Positions 9,376-18,335 of a stretch of DNA of 64,000 nucleotides are shown in pieces. Numbering within the stretch: position 1 is the stretch's first letter; every line of letters begins with the position of its first letter. The stretch covers positions 124,001-188,000 of the forward strand of contig NZ_FXWG01000002.1 of assembly GCF_900177715.1 (NCBI RefSeq). The letters run 5' to 3'. The stretch is from Altererythrobacter xiamenensis. GTDB lineage: Bacteria > Pseudomonadota > Alphaproteobacteria > Sphingomonadales > Sphingomonadaceae. The notes under the pieces are model-generated. The model made no database searches, was not told where the DNA came from, and saw nothing but the letters and a program-made list of their open reading frames with translations. The position numbers and the translations under genes are program-made.

Positions 9376-10169
9376 CTATCAGGACTATCCTCGTCGATGA
9401 CGAGAAGCTCGCCATTCAGGGCCTGCAGCTAAGGCTGGAACCCTATGAAGACGTGGAGGTGATCGACACCTGCGCCAACGGGCGCGAGGCGATCCGCAAG
9501 ATCAAGACCGAGAAACCCGATCTCGTCTTTCTCGATATCCAGATGCCCGGTTTCGACGGCTTTTCCGTCGTGAAGGGTGTGATGGAGATCGAACCCCCGC
9601 TGATCGTCTTCGTCACCGCCTTCGAAGAGCACGCCATTCGCGCCTTCGAGGCCAATGCCGTCAATTACCTTATGAAGCCGGTCGACGAGGACAAGCTCGC
9701 CGACACGATCGAGCGTGTGCGCCAGCGCCTCGCCGAAAAGAAAAGCGCCGAGGAAGCGGACAAACTCAAGAACGTGCTGGCCGAGGTTGCCCCGGATATG
9801 GCCGAAGAGATGGGCGATGGCGACGGCGAGACTTCCGACCGCTACGAGAAGCTCATCAACGTCAAGGACCGCGGCCAGATCTTCCGCGTCGAAACCGACA
9901 CGATCGAGCATATCGAGGCGGCCGGCGACTACATGTGCATCTATACCGGCGACAATTCGCTGATCCTGCGCGAGACGATGAAGGATCTCGAGCGGCGGCT
10001 CGATCCGCGCAAGTTCCAGCGTGTGCACCGTTCGACCATCGTCAATCTCGACCAGGTCCGCCAGGTGCGGCCCCACACCAATGGCGAATGCTTCCTGGTG
10101 CTCGATTCAGGCGCCGAAGTGAAGGTGAGCCGGTCCTACAGGGACGTCGTGGCGCGCTTCGTGCACTGA
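9372..10169 (+). CDS. LytTR-family response regulator
   Basis: 265 aa. The receiver domain begins with ILVDDEKLAI, has the phospho-acceptor aspartate in VFLDIQMPG near residue 54, and the conserved KPVDEDKL lysine. A linker of about 35 residues (EVAPDMAEEMGDGDG) leads to a C-terminal LytTR DNA-binding domain (about residues 160-265) with the family signature FQRVHRSTIVNL. Translation is coupled to the upstream histidine kinase by a 4-bp overlap. Such regulators bind paired direct repeats upstream of targets. A second kinase/regulator pair of the same class lies at 45.5-47.5 kb. Confidence 0.92.
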   Translation: MTIRTILVDDEKLAIQGLQLRLEPYEDVEVIDTCANGREAIRKIKTEKPDLVFLDIQMPGFDGFSVVKGVMEIEPPLIVFVTAFEEHAIRAFEANAVNYLMKPVDEDKLADTIERVRQRLAEKKSAEEADKLKNVLAEVAPDMAEEMGDGDGETSDRYEKLINVKDRGQIFRVETDTIEHIEAAGDYMCIYTGDNSLILRETMKDLERRLDPRKFQRVHRSTIVNLDQVRQVRPHTNGECFLVLDSGAEVKVSRSYRDVVARFVH

Positions 10170-10268
10170 TTTTCGCTCGCGGCTGGTTGCTTGTGCAACC
10201 GCCTCGGATGGGGCGGCCTGACCGGCCGACGCGCAGTCGCGCCCTGACTGCTGTTGGCTGGTACCGAC

Positions 10269-10289
10269 CGGTTTGCGACTAGCAAACCG
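10269..10289 (+). repeat. Perfect stem-loop in the nadC leader
   Basis: An 8-bp perfect stem (CGGTTTGC / GCAAACCG) with a 5-nt loop ends 24 nt before the nadC ATG, just upstream of its ribosome site AAGGAG. No T-run follows, so it is not a standard terminator. It may stabilise the leader or end the upstream regulator transcript with Rho. A smaller hairpin (GGTTGC-TTGT-GCAACC) lies just after the response regulator stop. Confidence 0.5.
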
Positions 10290-10313
10290 CAAGGGTCCGT
10301 ATAAGGAGTTCCC

Positions 10314-11177
10314 ATGACCTCATTCTCGCTTCCCGGCTTCGACCTCGACGCATTCGTCCGTGACACGCTGGCGGAGGATCTGGGCGAGGGGCTGCCGGGC
10401 GGCGGTCACGACGTCACCAGTGAGAGCGTAATTCCTGAAGATGCGCGCTTTTCCGGCGTGATGGACAGCCGGGACGCGATTCGCGTCGCGGGATTGCCGG
10501 TGGCCGAGGCCTTCTTTCGTGCGCTCGATCCCGCGATGGAAATCGAATTGCTGGTTTCGGAAGGCGATGCTGTCGATCCGGGTACGGACCTGATGCGGCT
10601 CACCGGCAATGCCCGCGCGATGCTGACGGCGGAACGCGCTGCGCTCAACACGGTCCAGCACCTCTCCGGTATCGCGACCATGGTCGCCGATTACGTTGCG
10701 GCGATGGACAATCCCGATTGCACCCTACTCGATACGCGCAAGACCATTCCCGGCCTGCGCCACTTGGAAAAATACGCCGTGCGCATGGGCGGCGGCAGCA
10801 ATCACCGCATGGGGTTGTGGGACGCGGCGATGATCAAGGACAACCACGTCCTCGTCGCCGGAAGCGTGGGCGAAGCAGTGCGTCGTGCTGTCGAGGCAGG
10901 CGTGCAAGAGATCATTTGCGAAGTCGACCGGATCGACCAGATCGAACCCGCGCTTGCCGCAGGCGCAACGCGGCTCCTGCTCGACAATATGGAGCCCGAT
11001 ACGCTTCGCGAAGCGGTAGCGCTGGTGAACGGGCGCGTTCCAACCGAAGCAAGCGGGGGAATCAACCTTCGAACGATCAAGGCGAAGGCGGCGACTGGGG
11101 TCGATTACGTCTCTGTCGGGCGACTTACCCAAAGCGCGCCAGCAGCAGATATCGGACTGGATTTTACGCCGCTGTGA
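10314..11177 (+). CDS. nadC: Nicotinate-nucleotide pyrophosphorylase (carboxylating)
   Basis: 287 aa. It makes nicotinate mononucleotide from quinolinate and PRPP in de novo NAD synthesis, in the cytoplasm. The family signatures are clear: NTVQHLSGIAT, LDTRKTIPGLRHLEKYAV, GGGSNHRMGLWDAAMIKDNH, and the C-terminal ASGGINLRTI and TGVDYVSVGRLT. The length equals the usual family length. A good ribosome site (AAGGAG) precedes the ATG. nadA and nadB are not beside it. The stop overlaps a possible GTG start of the RNase T2 gene. Confidence 0.97.
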   Translation: MTSFSLPGFDLDAFVRDTLAEDLGEGLPGGGHDVTSESVIPEDARFSGVMDSRDAIRVAGLPVAEAFFRALDPAMEIELLVSEGDAVDPGTDLMRLTGNARAMLTAERAALNTVQHLSGIATMVADYVAAMDNPDCTLLDTRKTIPGLRHLEKYAVRMGGGSNHRMGLWDAAMIKDNHVLVAGSVGEAVRRAVEAGVQEIICEVDRIDQIEPALAAGATRLLLDNMEPDTLREAVALVNGRVPTEASGGINLRTIKAKAATGVDYVSVGRLTQSAPAADIGLDFTPL

Positions 11178-11227
11178 GAATTCTCGCGGCCAGCTGGCTT
11201 CGCCAATTGCCCTATCGAGGCCGCTTT

Positions 11228-11953
11228 GTGTTCTCCCCACGATTGCGCCTGGGAAGCGCCGCCTCAATTTCGATCATCGCTGCACTGGCGACCCCCTTCA
11301 CTGCGCATGCCCAAGCATATCAATGTCGCATGCCGCGCGCGCTCGATGCGCCTTTCGTCGAGCGAAATGGTCCGGTGCGGGAAATGCCGGTCACCGGCTA
11401 TACGCTCGCGCTCAGCTGGGCGCCCGAATATTGCAAGGGGCGCGAGAACCGGCGGCGCGACGCGCTGCAGTGCTCGGGGAAGAATGGGCGCTTCGGCTTC
11501 GTCGTACACGGCCTGTGGCCCGATAGTGGCAGGACATGGCCGCAATGGTGCCCGACGCGGCAAAACCCAACCGGAACAGAGATCGCACGGCAGCTCTGTC
11601 TCAGCCCGTCTGCACGGCTGGTGGCTCGGCAATGGGCCAAGCACGGCAGCTGCATGACCCGGCGACCCGAAACCTATTTCAAGGTCACGCGGATATTGTG
11701 GAACTCGCTGCGCTGGCCGGATTATGATCGCATTTCGCGCGAGGATGGGCTTACCGCGGGCGATATTCGCAAGGCCTTCGTCGATGCCAACCCCGGCTGG
11801 CGCGAAGACGCCGTGGGTGTGCGGCTGAACGATCGCGGTTGGCTGGAGGAGCTGCGACTCTGCTATTCGCGCCGTTTCAGGCCGATCCGCTGCGACAAAC
11901 CGACTTTCGGCGCAGGAAACACAGCCCGCGCAAAGATCTGGCGTGGCCTCTAG
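11228..11953 (+). CDS. Ribonuclease T2 family protein, secreted
   Basis: 241 aa from GTG 11228; a GTG at 11174 overlapping the nadC stop is also in frame. I prefer 11228 because it gives a normal signal peptide (basic RLRL, hydrophobic core, cleavage near TAHAQA) and has a GAGG upstream. Both T2 active-site boxes are present: CAS I as FVVHGLWPD near residue 94 and CAS II as QWAKHGSCM near residue 137. The enzyme would cleave single-stranded RNA in the periplasm or medium and may serve phosphate or nucleotide scavenging. Its end overlaps the end of convergent tadA by 4 bp. Confidence 0.88.
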   Translation: MFSPRLRLGSAASISIIAALATPFTAHAQAYQCRMPRALDAPFVERNGPVREMPVTGYTLALSWAPEYCKGRENRRRDALQCSGKNGRFGFVVHGLWPDSGRTWPQWCPTRQNPTGTEIARQLCLSPSARLVARQWAKHGSCMTRRPETYFKVTRILWNSLRWPDYDRISREDGLTAGDIRKAFVDANPGWREDAVGVRLNDRGWLEELRLCYSRRFRPIRCDKPTFGAGNTARAKIWRGL

Positions 11954-12405
11954 CGGCGCTCCCGAAAGAAGGCGCGAAGCATTTCGCTCGCCTCATCCTC
12001 GCCCATACCCGAATAGACTTCCGGCGCGTGCAGGCATTGCGCCTGCTCGAAAACGCGCGCGCCATGCTCGACCGCCCCGCCCTTGGGATCGGGAGCGGCA
12101 TAATAGAGGCGCGCGATCCGCGCATGGCTTATCGCACCGGCGCACATGGCGCATGGTTCGAGCGTGACATGGAGATCGCACCCGGTGAGCCGCTCGCTGC
12201 CGAGTTTTTCCGCCGCGGCGCGCAGCGCGATGATCTCTGCATGGCCGGTCGGATCGGGCGGCTGCCGGGTCCGGTTCGCGGCGACCGCGATCACTTCGTC
12301 CCCGCGCATGACCACCGCGCCGATTGGCACCTCGCCCTGGTCGGCAGCAGTGCGCGCTGCGTCGAGCGCTCTTGCCATGGGATCGGGAATCGGCCAGCGG
12401 TTCAT
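11950..12405 (-). CDS. tadA: tRNA-specific adenosine deaminase
   Basis: 151 aa. It deaminates A34 of tRNA-Arg(ACG) to inosine. The zinc ligands and proton shuttle are visible: HAE at residues 55-57 and PCAMC with Cys85 and Cys88. The start chosen is the ATG giving MNRWPIPDP; an internal ATG nine residues later (MARALDAA) is also possible. The longer upstream open frame runs into the antisense of the rpmB promoter and is not part of the gene. The gene is divergent from rpmB, whose promoter lies between them. Confidence 0.93.
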   Translation of the reverse strand: MNRWPIPDPMARALDAARTAADQGEVPIGAVVMRGDEVIAVAANRTRQPPDPTGHAEIIALRAAAEKLGSERLTGCDLHVTLEPCAMCAGAISHARIARLYYAAPDPKGGAVEHGARVFEQAQCLHAPEVYSGMGEDEASEMLRAFFRERR

Positions 12406-12447
12406 GACAGCGCGGCTAGACTGCTGGCCCGCGAGGCGCAACTTTGC

Positions 12448-12476
12448 TTGACGCAAAGTGTCCCCACCGCTATGCG
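12448..12476 (+). promoter_or_regulatory. Candidate sigma-70 promoter of rpmB
   Basis: TTGACG at 12448-12453 and TATGCG at 12471-12476 are separated by exactly 17 bp, about 95 nt upstream of the rpmB start. The -35 box is strong and the -10 box is the weak type common in alphaproteobacteria. Confidence 0.5.
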
Positions 12477-12570
12477 CGCCGCTTTCCGGGAAACCACTGG
12501 TTTCAGCACCGTAATTGAGCGGCCACCGATTCGCTTGGCGGCCCGCAACACTGAACGAACGAGAGATATC

Positions 12571-12861
12571 ATGTCGCGCATCTGCGAACTCACCGGCAAG
12601 GGCCGTCTGGTCGGCAACAATGTGAGCCACGCCAACAACAAGACCAAGCGGGTGTTCCTGCCGAACCTGCAGAACGTCACGCTGCTGAGCGAAAAGCTCG
12701 GTCGTGGCTTCAAGTTCCGCGTTTCGACCGCGGGCCTGCGTTCGGTCGAGCACAACGGCGGCCTCGACAACTGGCTGCTCAAGACCAAGGACGAGAAGCT
12801 GTCCTCGCGCGCGCTCAAGGTGAAGCGCGAGCTCAAGAAGGCTGCCAAGGAAGCCGCCTGA
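12571..12861 (+). CDS. rpmB: 50S ribosomal protein L28
   Basis: 96 aa. The sequence begins [21 protein letters not shown], which is the standard L28 N-terminus, followed by [11 protein letters not shown] and [12 protein letters not shown]. The length is typical of the alphaproteobacterial form, with a lysine-rich tail. GAGAGA precedes the ATG. The gene is monocistronic, with a promoter upstream and a hairpin directly after the stop. Confidence 0.98.
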   Translation: MSRICELTGKGRLVGNNVSHANNKTKRVFLPNLQNVTLLSEKLGRGFKFRVSTAGLRSVEHNGGLDNWLLKTKDEKLSSRALKVKRELKKAAKEAA

Positions 12862-12868
12862 TTCGCAC

Positions 12869-12931
12869 GCGCCCTTCGGGGCGCTGCATTTCGGCTTGAA
12901 AAGGCGTGCGGAGCGATCCGGACGCCCTTTT
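12869..12931 (+). terminator. Hairpins ending rpmB, possibly bidirectional
   Basis: A perfect 6-bp stem with a TTCG tetraloop (GCGCCC-TTCG-GGGCGC, 12869-12884) lies 7 nt after the rpmB stop. A second inverted repeat (GGCGT...ACGCC) follows at about 12902-12926 and runs into CCTTTT. The opposing phytase-like gene ends at 12952, so the region probably serves both directions. Confidence 0.55.
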
Positions 12932-12951
12932 CGCGTTCGCAGGACCTGGAT

Positions 12952-13923
12952 TCAGGATGCTGCGGGTATCCAGTGCAGCTTGTAGAGCAGGGATTCCTGC
13001 AAGGCTGCGCCGTTGTCGTCGGAGATGAGCCACAGGGTGAAACTGCCGTCATCGCGCGGGATCGCCGCGATCCCCTCGAAATTGTCATGCGGCAGATCGG
13101 TGCCGAGCGTGGCGATCTCACGCGCTTGCCAGACCTCTCCCTTCGCGATCGTCGAAGGGTCGGCCACCGCGATCATCGTCGCGAAGGCGGGCGGGAAGAT
13201 GCCTTCGATCTTGCGCATCAGGATGAGGACGCGCCCGTCCGGAAGCGTCGCCATATCGGTCGCGCGAAACCCCTCCGGCGGGACGAAGCCGAAGCGGAGG
13301 ACATCAGCCCCCTCGACCGGATCTCCCGCAAACAGCAATCCGGGATAGCCATCACCCAGCCAGTCGGGCGAGCCTTCGCCGATCACGATGAAGCGGCCAT
13401 CGGACAGACGTGCCATGCTTTCGGGTCCGCTGGTGATCGGCCATCGCGACATCGATGCGGGTTGAACCGATTTGACGTCGGTGAAGTCCAGACCGGAGCT
13501 TTCGATGAGATTGGTGACTTCATACGCGACCCACACCGTGTCTGTAGCCGGGTCATAGTCGACGGCCTCGGCATCGACCGCACTCTTGCTCCGCAGGTCC
13601 GCTTTGCGCAGCGCGCCGAAACGCGGTTCGGACGCAGGGCCGTCCGGAGGGGAGAATCGCAGCCACCCGCCAGCATCGCCCACCGCCAGCAGTTCGTTAG
13701 GCGACAGCGCGACGAGGCCCGAATAGCTCCCGAAATTGGAGTTGGGGCTGCTCAGCTCCCACAGTCCCTCGATCGTCACTTCGCCACGCGTCGCCGGCTC
13801 GACCTCAATCCGCTCGAGCGCCAGGACTTGCCGATCGTCATGGACAGGCGCGGGCGTACGCACGAAGGTGCCCGGCGCGAGGCCTATTGCCACCACGGCA
13901 AGGAGTGCCAGCCGCCGTCTCAT
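12952..13923 (-). CDS. Esterase-like activity of phytase family protein, exported
   Basis: 323 aa. An N-terminal signal peptide (MRRRLALLAVVAIGLAPG) indicates export. The rest is a beta-propeller-like sequence of the phytase-like family PF13449: GSYSGLVALSPNELLAVGDAG, AVDYDPATDTVWVAYE, PESMARLSDGRFIVIGEG and NFEGIAAIPRDDGSFTLWLISDDN. Members are annotated as phytase-like esterases but few are tested, so the substrate is uncertain. It lies upstream of nothing in the same direction except rpmB's opposing terminator, and downstream of the M23 gene with 28 nt between them, so it may be the last gene of the xseA operon. Confidence 0.82.
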   Translation of the reverse strand: MRRRLALLAVVAIGLAPGTFVRTPAPVHDDRQVLALERIEVEPATRGEVTIEGLWELSSPNSNFGSYSGLVALSPNELLAVGDAGGWLRFSPPDGPASEPRFGALRKADLRSKSAVDAEAVDYDPATDTVWVAYEVTNLIESSGLDFTDVKSVQPASMSRWPITSGPESMARLSDGRFIVIGEGSPDWLGDGYPGLLFAGDPVEGADVLRFGFVPPEGFRATDMATLPDGRVLILMRKIEGIFPPAFATMIAVADPSTIAKGEVWQAREIATLGTDLPHDNFEGIAAIPRDDGSFTLWLISDDNGAALQESLLYKLHWIPAAS

Positions 13924-13951
13924 TTCCGCACGCTCATGCCTTGAAGACGGA

Positions 13952-14890
13952 TCAGTTCATCGGTCCGACGAATAGCAGTGGGTCGAGCCGGGCATCCTTC
14001 CACTTGATGCTCCAGTGGAGATGCGGCCCGGTGGCGCGCCCGGACGAGCCGATATTGCCGATCTGCTGGCCCTGCTTCACCATATCGCCCTCCGCGACGG
14101 TGAGCCGCGAGGCGTGCAGGAACGCGCTGTTGAGGCCATTGCCATGGTCGATGATCAGCAGTTTGCCCTCAAGCGAGAAATCCTGCGCCGCGAGCGTCAC
14201 GACGCCGTCCGCCGGGGCGACGAAGGGCGTGCCGCTCTCGCCGGTCGCGATGTCCGCTCCGGAATGATAGCTGCCGGGTTCGCCGCGATAGATGCGCTGC
14301 GATCCGAAGCGGCCCGACAGGCGTCCCTTGACCGGCCAGATGAAATCCTGCTGCCAGCCCTTCGCGCCTGTTTTCTTCGCACGTGCTGCCCAGATCTGTT
14401 CGAGCTCGGGGCGGCGACGCTGCATGAAGCTGGCGCTCGGGCCGCCGGTGCGGCGCGCGACGTTCACGTGCTCGATATCCCAGTCGCGCGGGGTGATCCG
14501 GATCGTCTGATCGATCGTGCGGCCATCCTGCAGTTCGGCCGCGAGAACGTGCTGCACCTCGGCATCGCGATCGAAAGCGGCGAAGAAATTGCCGTACGTG
14601 TCGAAATCTATCGGCTCGGAATTGAGCTTGGCCGTCACTGTCCCACGCGGGACCTGCCCTCGTATCCAGCCACCCTGCGTCAGTTCCCCGGCATATGAGA
14701 AATGCGGCGCAGGTTCAGGTGCCGAAGCGGGTGCGGTTGCGGGAGGTCGCGGCTGCGGAGCACTGGCGACTGCCGGCTCGGGCGGGGCGTCCGCAACCGA
14801 AGAGGGTTCTTCACTCGCCGCAGCAGTACAGCCGACAGTCAGCGCAAGCGCACCAGCCATCCCGCCCATTCGCGTAATGTGTGCTCTCAT
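13952..14890 (-). CDS. M23 family peptidase (LytM domain), lipoprotein
   Basis: 312 aa. A lipoprotein-like signal (ALALTVGC) is followed by an Ala/Pro-rich linker (about residues 20-60), a middle domain, and a C-terminal LytM domain. The LytM zinc motifs are HSGAD (first His and Asp) and GPHLHW, with DHGNGLNSAFLHAS between. Such enzymes cut peptidoglycan crosslinks or activate amidases in the cell envelope. The ATG overlaps the DUF2093 stop (ATGA), so expression is coupled to that gene and to xseA. Confidence 0.9.
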   Translation of the reverse strand: MRAHITRMGGMAGALALTVGCTAAASEEPSSVADAPPEPAVASAPQPRPPATAPASAPEPAPHFSYAGELTQGGWIRGQVPRGTVTAKLNSEPIDFDTYGNFFAAFDRDAEVQHVLAAELQDGRTIDQTIRITPRDWDIEHVNVARRTGGPSASFMQRRRPELEQIWAARAKKTGAKGWQQDFIWPVKGRLSGRFGSQRIYRGEPGSYHSGADIATGESGTPFVAPADGVVTLAAQDFSLEGKLLIIDHGNGLNSAFLHASRLTVAEGDMVKQGQQIGNIGSSGRATGPHLHWSIKWKDARLDPLLFVGPMN

Positions 14891-15090
14891 GCCTCCCCGG
14901 CGAGGCGCTTGGTCGCAGCTTCGGCGGAGGCGTAGGGTTCCTGCAGCGCCGCGCTCCAGTAGCGCAGCTCCTCGAGCGGGATAGCTTCGCCCGTGACCGC
15001 GCAATAGACATGCTGTCCGGCGCGCAGCACGCGGAAGGAATTGGGCCCGTAATGGAGCTTGGCCCCGTCGTCGCTCGAAGACATCAACAT
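14887..15090 (-). CDS. DUF2093 domain protein
   Basis: 67 aa from the ATG giving MLMSSSDDGAK; a second ATG lies two codons later. The family pattern is clear: KLHYGPNSFRVLRAGQHV, CAVTGEAIPLEELRYWS and QEPYASAEAA. The function is unknown; the family occurs in alphaproteobacteria, often directly after xseA as here (36 nt gap). The single CAVTGE cysteine and tryptophan-rich core suggest a small folded domain. Confidence 0.85.
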   Translation of the reverse strand: MLMSSSDDGAKLHYGPNSFRVLRAGQHVYCAVTGEAIPLEELRYWSAALQEPYASAEAATKRLAGEA

Positions 15091-15126
15091 GGAAAGCTTT
15101 CTAGCAAGCGCCAGTCGAACCGGCAA

Positions 15127-16605
15127 TTAACCGAATAAATCATCCTGGCGGGGTGCGGTTCCATCATCGGACTTGCGCTTCCTGGGCCTGGATCTGGGTA
15201 GAGCTGCTGGCTCAGAACCATCCCCCTGCCGCACATCAAGGGTGCCGTCAGCGAACTGAAGGCTGAGCGCGGTGTGCTTCTCCGCCGCCGCCTTGCGCGT
15301 CAGCGCCTGCCCCCCGGCATCGCGCACGATCGCATAGCCGCGTTCGAGCGGCTTTTCCGGGTGGAATTGGCTGGCCAATCGCCACAGCGCATCGAGCCGC
15401 TCGCGCTGCTGAGCGACTGGCCTCATTACAAGCTCGGGCCTCAATCGCGCGCTATCGAGCCGACGCCTGGCATCCTCGAGCCCGCGCGACAGGACGCGAG
15501 GTGAAAGCCGGGCGGAGAGACCGGTAAGCCGCTCGCGTCCTGCTCCCGCACGATCCATCAATGCGCGGCGCAGACGTTCCGAGAGCTCGTCGAGCCGCTG
15601 GGCCTGCGGTTGAAGCAGTGCCTCGGGCTTCGGCATGCGCCGGACGCGCGCCTCAAGCCTTTCGCGGCCCAATTCGACCGGACGATAGATCGCCCGCTGC
15701 TGACGATTGGCAAAATCGGCGATGGTTGCAGCGAGATCGGCGCGCACCGGCACTGCCATCTCGGCAGCTGCCGTGGGTGTTGGCGCGCGGCGATCGGCGG
15801 CATAGTCCGCAAGCGTCGTATCGGTCTCGTGACCCACCGCTGAAATAACCGGAATGGTACAGTTCGCAATGGCGCGGACCACGATCTCCTCGTTGAAGCT
15901 CCACAAGTCCTCGATCGAGCCGCCGCCACGTGCAACGATGACTAGATCGGGTCGCGGCACGGCGCCACCCGCCTTCAGCTCGGAAAATCCGCGGATTGCG
16001 CCCGCCACCTGCTCTGCGGCTCCGCGACCCTGCACCAGCACCGGCCAGACCAGCACATGGGACGGGAAGCGATCGGCCAGCCGGTGGAGGATATCGCGAA
16101 TAACCGATCCGGTTGGTGACGTGACGACGCCGATCACGCGCGGCAGGAAGGGCAAGGGCTGCTTGCGTTCGCGGGCAAACAGCCCTTCCGCCTGCAGTTT
16201 GGCCTTGGTTTTTTCGAGCAGGGCCAGCAGCGCGCCCTCGCCCGCAATCTCCAGGCTTTCGATCACGATCTGGTATTTGGAGCGCCCGGGATAGGTGGTG
16301 AGTTTGCCGCTCGCGACGACCTCGAGCCCATCTTCCGGAGCGAAGGGCAGACGACCTGCATTGCCGCGCCACATCACCCCGTCGAGCACCGCCTTGTCAT
16401 CCTTCAGCGCACAATAGAGGTGCCCCGATGCCGCGCGCTTCACGCCCGACAGCTCGCCGCGCACGCGGACGTAGCCGAAGCGGTCCTCCACCGTCCGTTT
16501 GAGCGCGGAAGAAATCTCGCTAATTGTCAGCGGCTCGGCGTTGTCGCCCTTGGCCGAGCGCGCTACCAGCCCACCTGCACTGTCATTCTCATCGGGAGCA
16601 GCCAT
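15127..16605 (-). CDS. xseA: Exodeoxyribonuclease VII large subunit
   Basis: 492 aa from the ATG at 16605. The N-terminal OB-fold segment [28 protein letters not shown] and the catalytic-region signatures [33 protein letters not shown] and [23 protein letters not shown] are all present. With XseB it degrades single-stranded DNA to oligonucleotides. The start codon overlaps the purD start codon on the other strand within one CATG; an AAGGA ribosome site lies at good spacing, inside purD coding sequence. It leads an operon with the DUF2093 and M23 genes. xseB is not in the window. Confidence 0.95.
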   Translation of the reverse strand: MAAPDENDSAGGLVARSAKGDNAEPLTISEISSALKRTVEDRFGYVRVRGELSGVKRAASGHLYCALKDDKAVLDGVMWRGNAGRLPFAPEDGLEVVASGKLTTYPGRSKYQIVIESLEIAGEGALLALLEKTKAKLQAEGLFARERKQPLPFLPRVIGVVTSPTGSVIRDILHRLADRFPSHVLVWPVLVQGRGAAEQVAGAIRGFSELKAGGAVPRPDLVIVARGGGSIEDLWSFNEEIVVRAIANCTIPVISAVGHETDTTLADYAADRRAPTPTAAAEMAVPVRADLAATIADFANRQQRAIYRPVELGRERLEARVRRMPKPEALLQPQAQRLDELSERLRRALMDRAGAGRERLTGLSARLSPRVLSRGLEDARRRLDSARLRPELVMRPVAQQRERLDALWRLASQFHPEKPLERGYAIVRDAGGQALTRKAAAEKHTALSLQFADGTLDVRQGDGSEPAALPRSRPRKRKSDDGTAPRQDDLFG

Positions 16606-17884
16606 GAATATCCTTCTTCTGGGCTCGGGCGGGCGCGAACATGCGCTGGCCTGGAAGCTGGCGCAATCCCCGAGCTGCACCAAGCTCTATGCCGCACCCG
16701 GCAATCCGGGGATAGGTGAAGAAGCCGAACTCGTTTCGCTCGATGCGGGCGATCATGGCGCGGTCGCAAGTTTCTGCACCGAGCATGCTGTCGGGCTGGT
16801 GGTGATCGGCCCGGAGGCGCCGCTGGTGGACGGTCTCGCCGATACCTTGCGCGCCGCTGGCATCCCGGTTTTCGGCCCTTCGAAAGAAGCGGCCCAGCTC
16901 GAAGGGAGCAAGGGCTTCACCAAGGACCTGTGCCAGCGCGCCAGTATCCCGACCGCGGGTTATGTCCGCGCGACGACGCTCGATGAAGCGAAGAAAGCGC
17001 TGCTGGCATTCGCAGCACCTTATGTCTTGAAGGCGGACGGATTGGCCGCGGGCAAGGGCGTAGTCATCGCCGAAACGCGCGAGGAAGCAGAGGCCGCGCT
17101 GATCGACATGTTCGGCGGCAAGTTTGGTGAGGCGGGTGCCGAGGTGGTCATCGAGGAGTTTCTCGAAGGCGAGGAAGCAAGCTTCTTCGCCCTGACCGAC
17201 GGCACCGCCATCCTCCCTTTCGGCAGCGCGCAGGATCACAAGCGCGTGGGCGAAGGCGATACCGGCCCCAATACCGGGGGAATGGGTGCCTATTCGCCCG
17301 CGCCGGTGCTGACACCAGACCTCGAAGCGCAAGTCCTGCGCGAGATCATCGAGCCGACCGTCGCGACCATGCGTGCCGAGGGTAATCCCTATTCGGGCGT
17401 GCTCTATGCAGGGCTGATGCTGACCGCGAAGGGCCCGCAGCTGATCGAATACAACTGCCGTTTCGGCGATCCCGAATGCCAGGTGCTGATAACGCGGCTC
17501 GAAAGCGATCTGACTGAGATCATGCTCGCCTGCGCAACGGGTGAGCTTTCGGGGCAGGAGGCAAAGTTCAGCGACAAGACCGCGATCACTGTGGTCATGG
17601 CGGCCGAGGGCTATCCCGGCACGCCCGAGAAAGGTGGCCCGATCGACTTGGGCGCATCCGAAGCGGGCGGCGCCAAGGTCTTCCACGCCGGAACTGCGAT
17701 CAAGGACGGCACGCTCGTCGCCAATGGCGGGCGCGTCCTCAACGTCACCGCGACCGGCGCGAATGTGACCGAGGCCGCTGCGGCCGCCTATACCGCGGTA
17801 GAGGCGATCGACTTCCCGAGCGGTTTCTATCGGAGTGACATCGGGCACCGCGAGATAGCGCGCGAAGCGGCAACGCGAGACTGA
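16604..17884 (+). CDS. purD: Phosphoribosylamine-glycine ligase
   Basis: 426 aa, the usual PurD length. It joins glycine to phosphoribosylamine using ATP in purine synthesis. It starts [19 protein letters not shown] and shows the ATP-grasp signatures [55 protein letters not shown] (in part) and [10 protein letters not shown]. The ATG at 16604 is preceded by GGGAG, which lies inside xseA coding sequence. A longer in-frame extension from 16499 would overlap xseA by 100 bp and is rejected. Confidence 0.97.
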   Translation: MNILLLGSGGREHALAWKLAQSPSCTKLYAAPGNPGIGEEAELVSLDAGDHGAVASFCTEHAVGLVVIGPEAPLVDGLADTLRAAGIPVFGPSKEAAQLEGSKGFTKDLCQRASIPTAGYVRATTLDEAKKALLAFAAPYVLKADGLAAGKGVVIAETREEAEAALIDMFGGKFGEAGAEVVIEEFLEGEEASFFALTDGTAILPFGSAQDHKRVGEGDTGPNTGGMGAYSPAPVLTPDLEAQVLREIIEPTVATMRAEGNPYSGVLYAGLMLTAKGPQLIEYNCRFGDPECQVLITRLESDLTEIMLACATGELSGQEAKFSDKTAITVVMAAEGYPGTPEKGGPIDLGASEAGGAKVFHAGTAIKDGTLVANGGRVLNVTATGANVTEAAAAAYTAVEAIDFPSGFYRSDIGHREIAREAATRD

Positions 17885-17935
17885 TCGCGGCATCCGCCAA
17901 CGCTCCAGCGCAGGGCGCTCCGACGAAGCGTTGAG

Positions 17936-17944
17936 TTATCCACA
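17936..17944 (+). other. Perfect consensus DnaA box
   Basis: TTATCCACA, an exact match to the high-affinity DnaA box, lies in the 183-bp spacer between purD and the next small gene. It is about 46 kb from the presumed origin. One such 9-mer is expected by chance in roughly every two windows of this size, so function is unproven. Confidence 0.4.
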
Positions 17945-18067
17945 AAGGGCCGCGCGGTTTGTCGCATTGATCCTACCCGTGGCGCGGCGGGCAGGGCTAG
18001 GATGCGCGCCTGACAATCATACGGTCGCATGAGAACAACCGCCAGAACTGGCAAACCAGAGGATGGT

Positions 18068-18226
18068 ATGATGTCTTCGCTGAGATACCACAGCACCGGC
18101 TCCAACGCCTGGTCTCCCGACCGCCGACCGCTCGACCCGACACAGCGCCGCGCGCGCTTCGGCCCGATCCTCCCCATGGGAGAAAGCCCCAGGTCCGGAA
18201 TCTTCGGACTGTTCAGCCGGCTTTGA
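18068..18226 (+). CDS. Small conserved-looking protein, function unknown
   Basis: 52 aa from the first of two adjacent ATGs, preceded by AGAGG at suitable spacing. The sequence contains LRYHSTGSNAWSPDRRPLDP, then RARFGPILPM and ends IFGLFSRL. The charged middle, LDP-motif and amphipathic tail look like a short basic soluble protein rather than antisense noise, and I have a general impression of similar 50-residue proteins in sphingomonads, which I cannot check here. It sits alone between purD and a cytochrome gene. Confidence 0.5.
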   Translation: MMSSLRYHSTGSNAWSPDRRPLDPTQRRARFGPILPMGESPRSGIFGLFSRL

Positions 18227-18335
18227 CGGCTGGAGGCCCAGGGCAAAAAGGCGTCGAAAATTGACCGGGCTCATTGCCCCGGGCCTCAGTGGCAGGGCAT
18301 GGCTCTACGCATGAATTGCTGAGGAGGGCTGATTC

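Noticed and set aside
10170..10313. nadC leader as an NAD-sensing riboswitch
   Set aside because: Hairpins are short and lack the known conserved riboswitch core; only a simple stem-loop is reported.
16499..16603. purD start at 16499 extending into xseA
   Set aside because: It would add 35 residues absent from PurD proteins; the ATG at 16604 has a ribosome site and the normal N-terminus.
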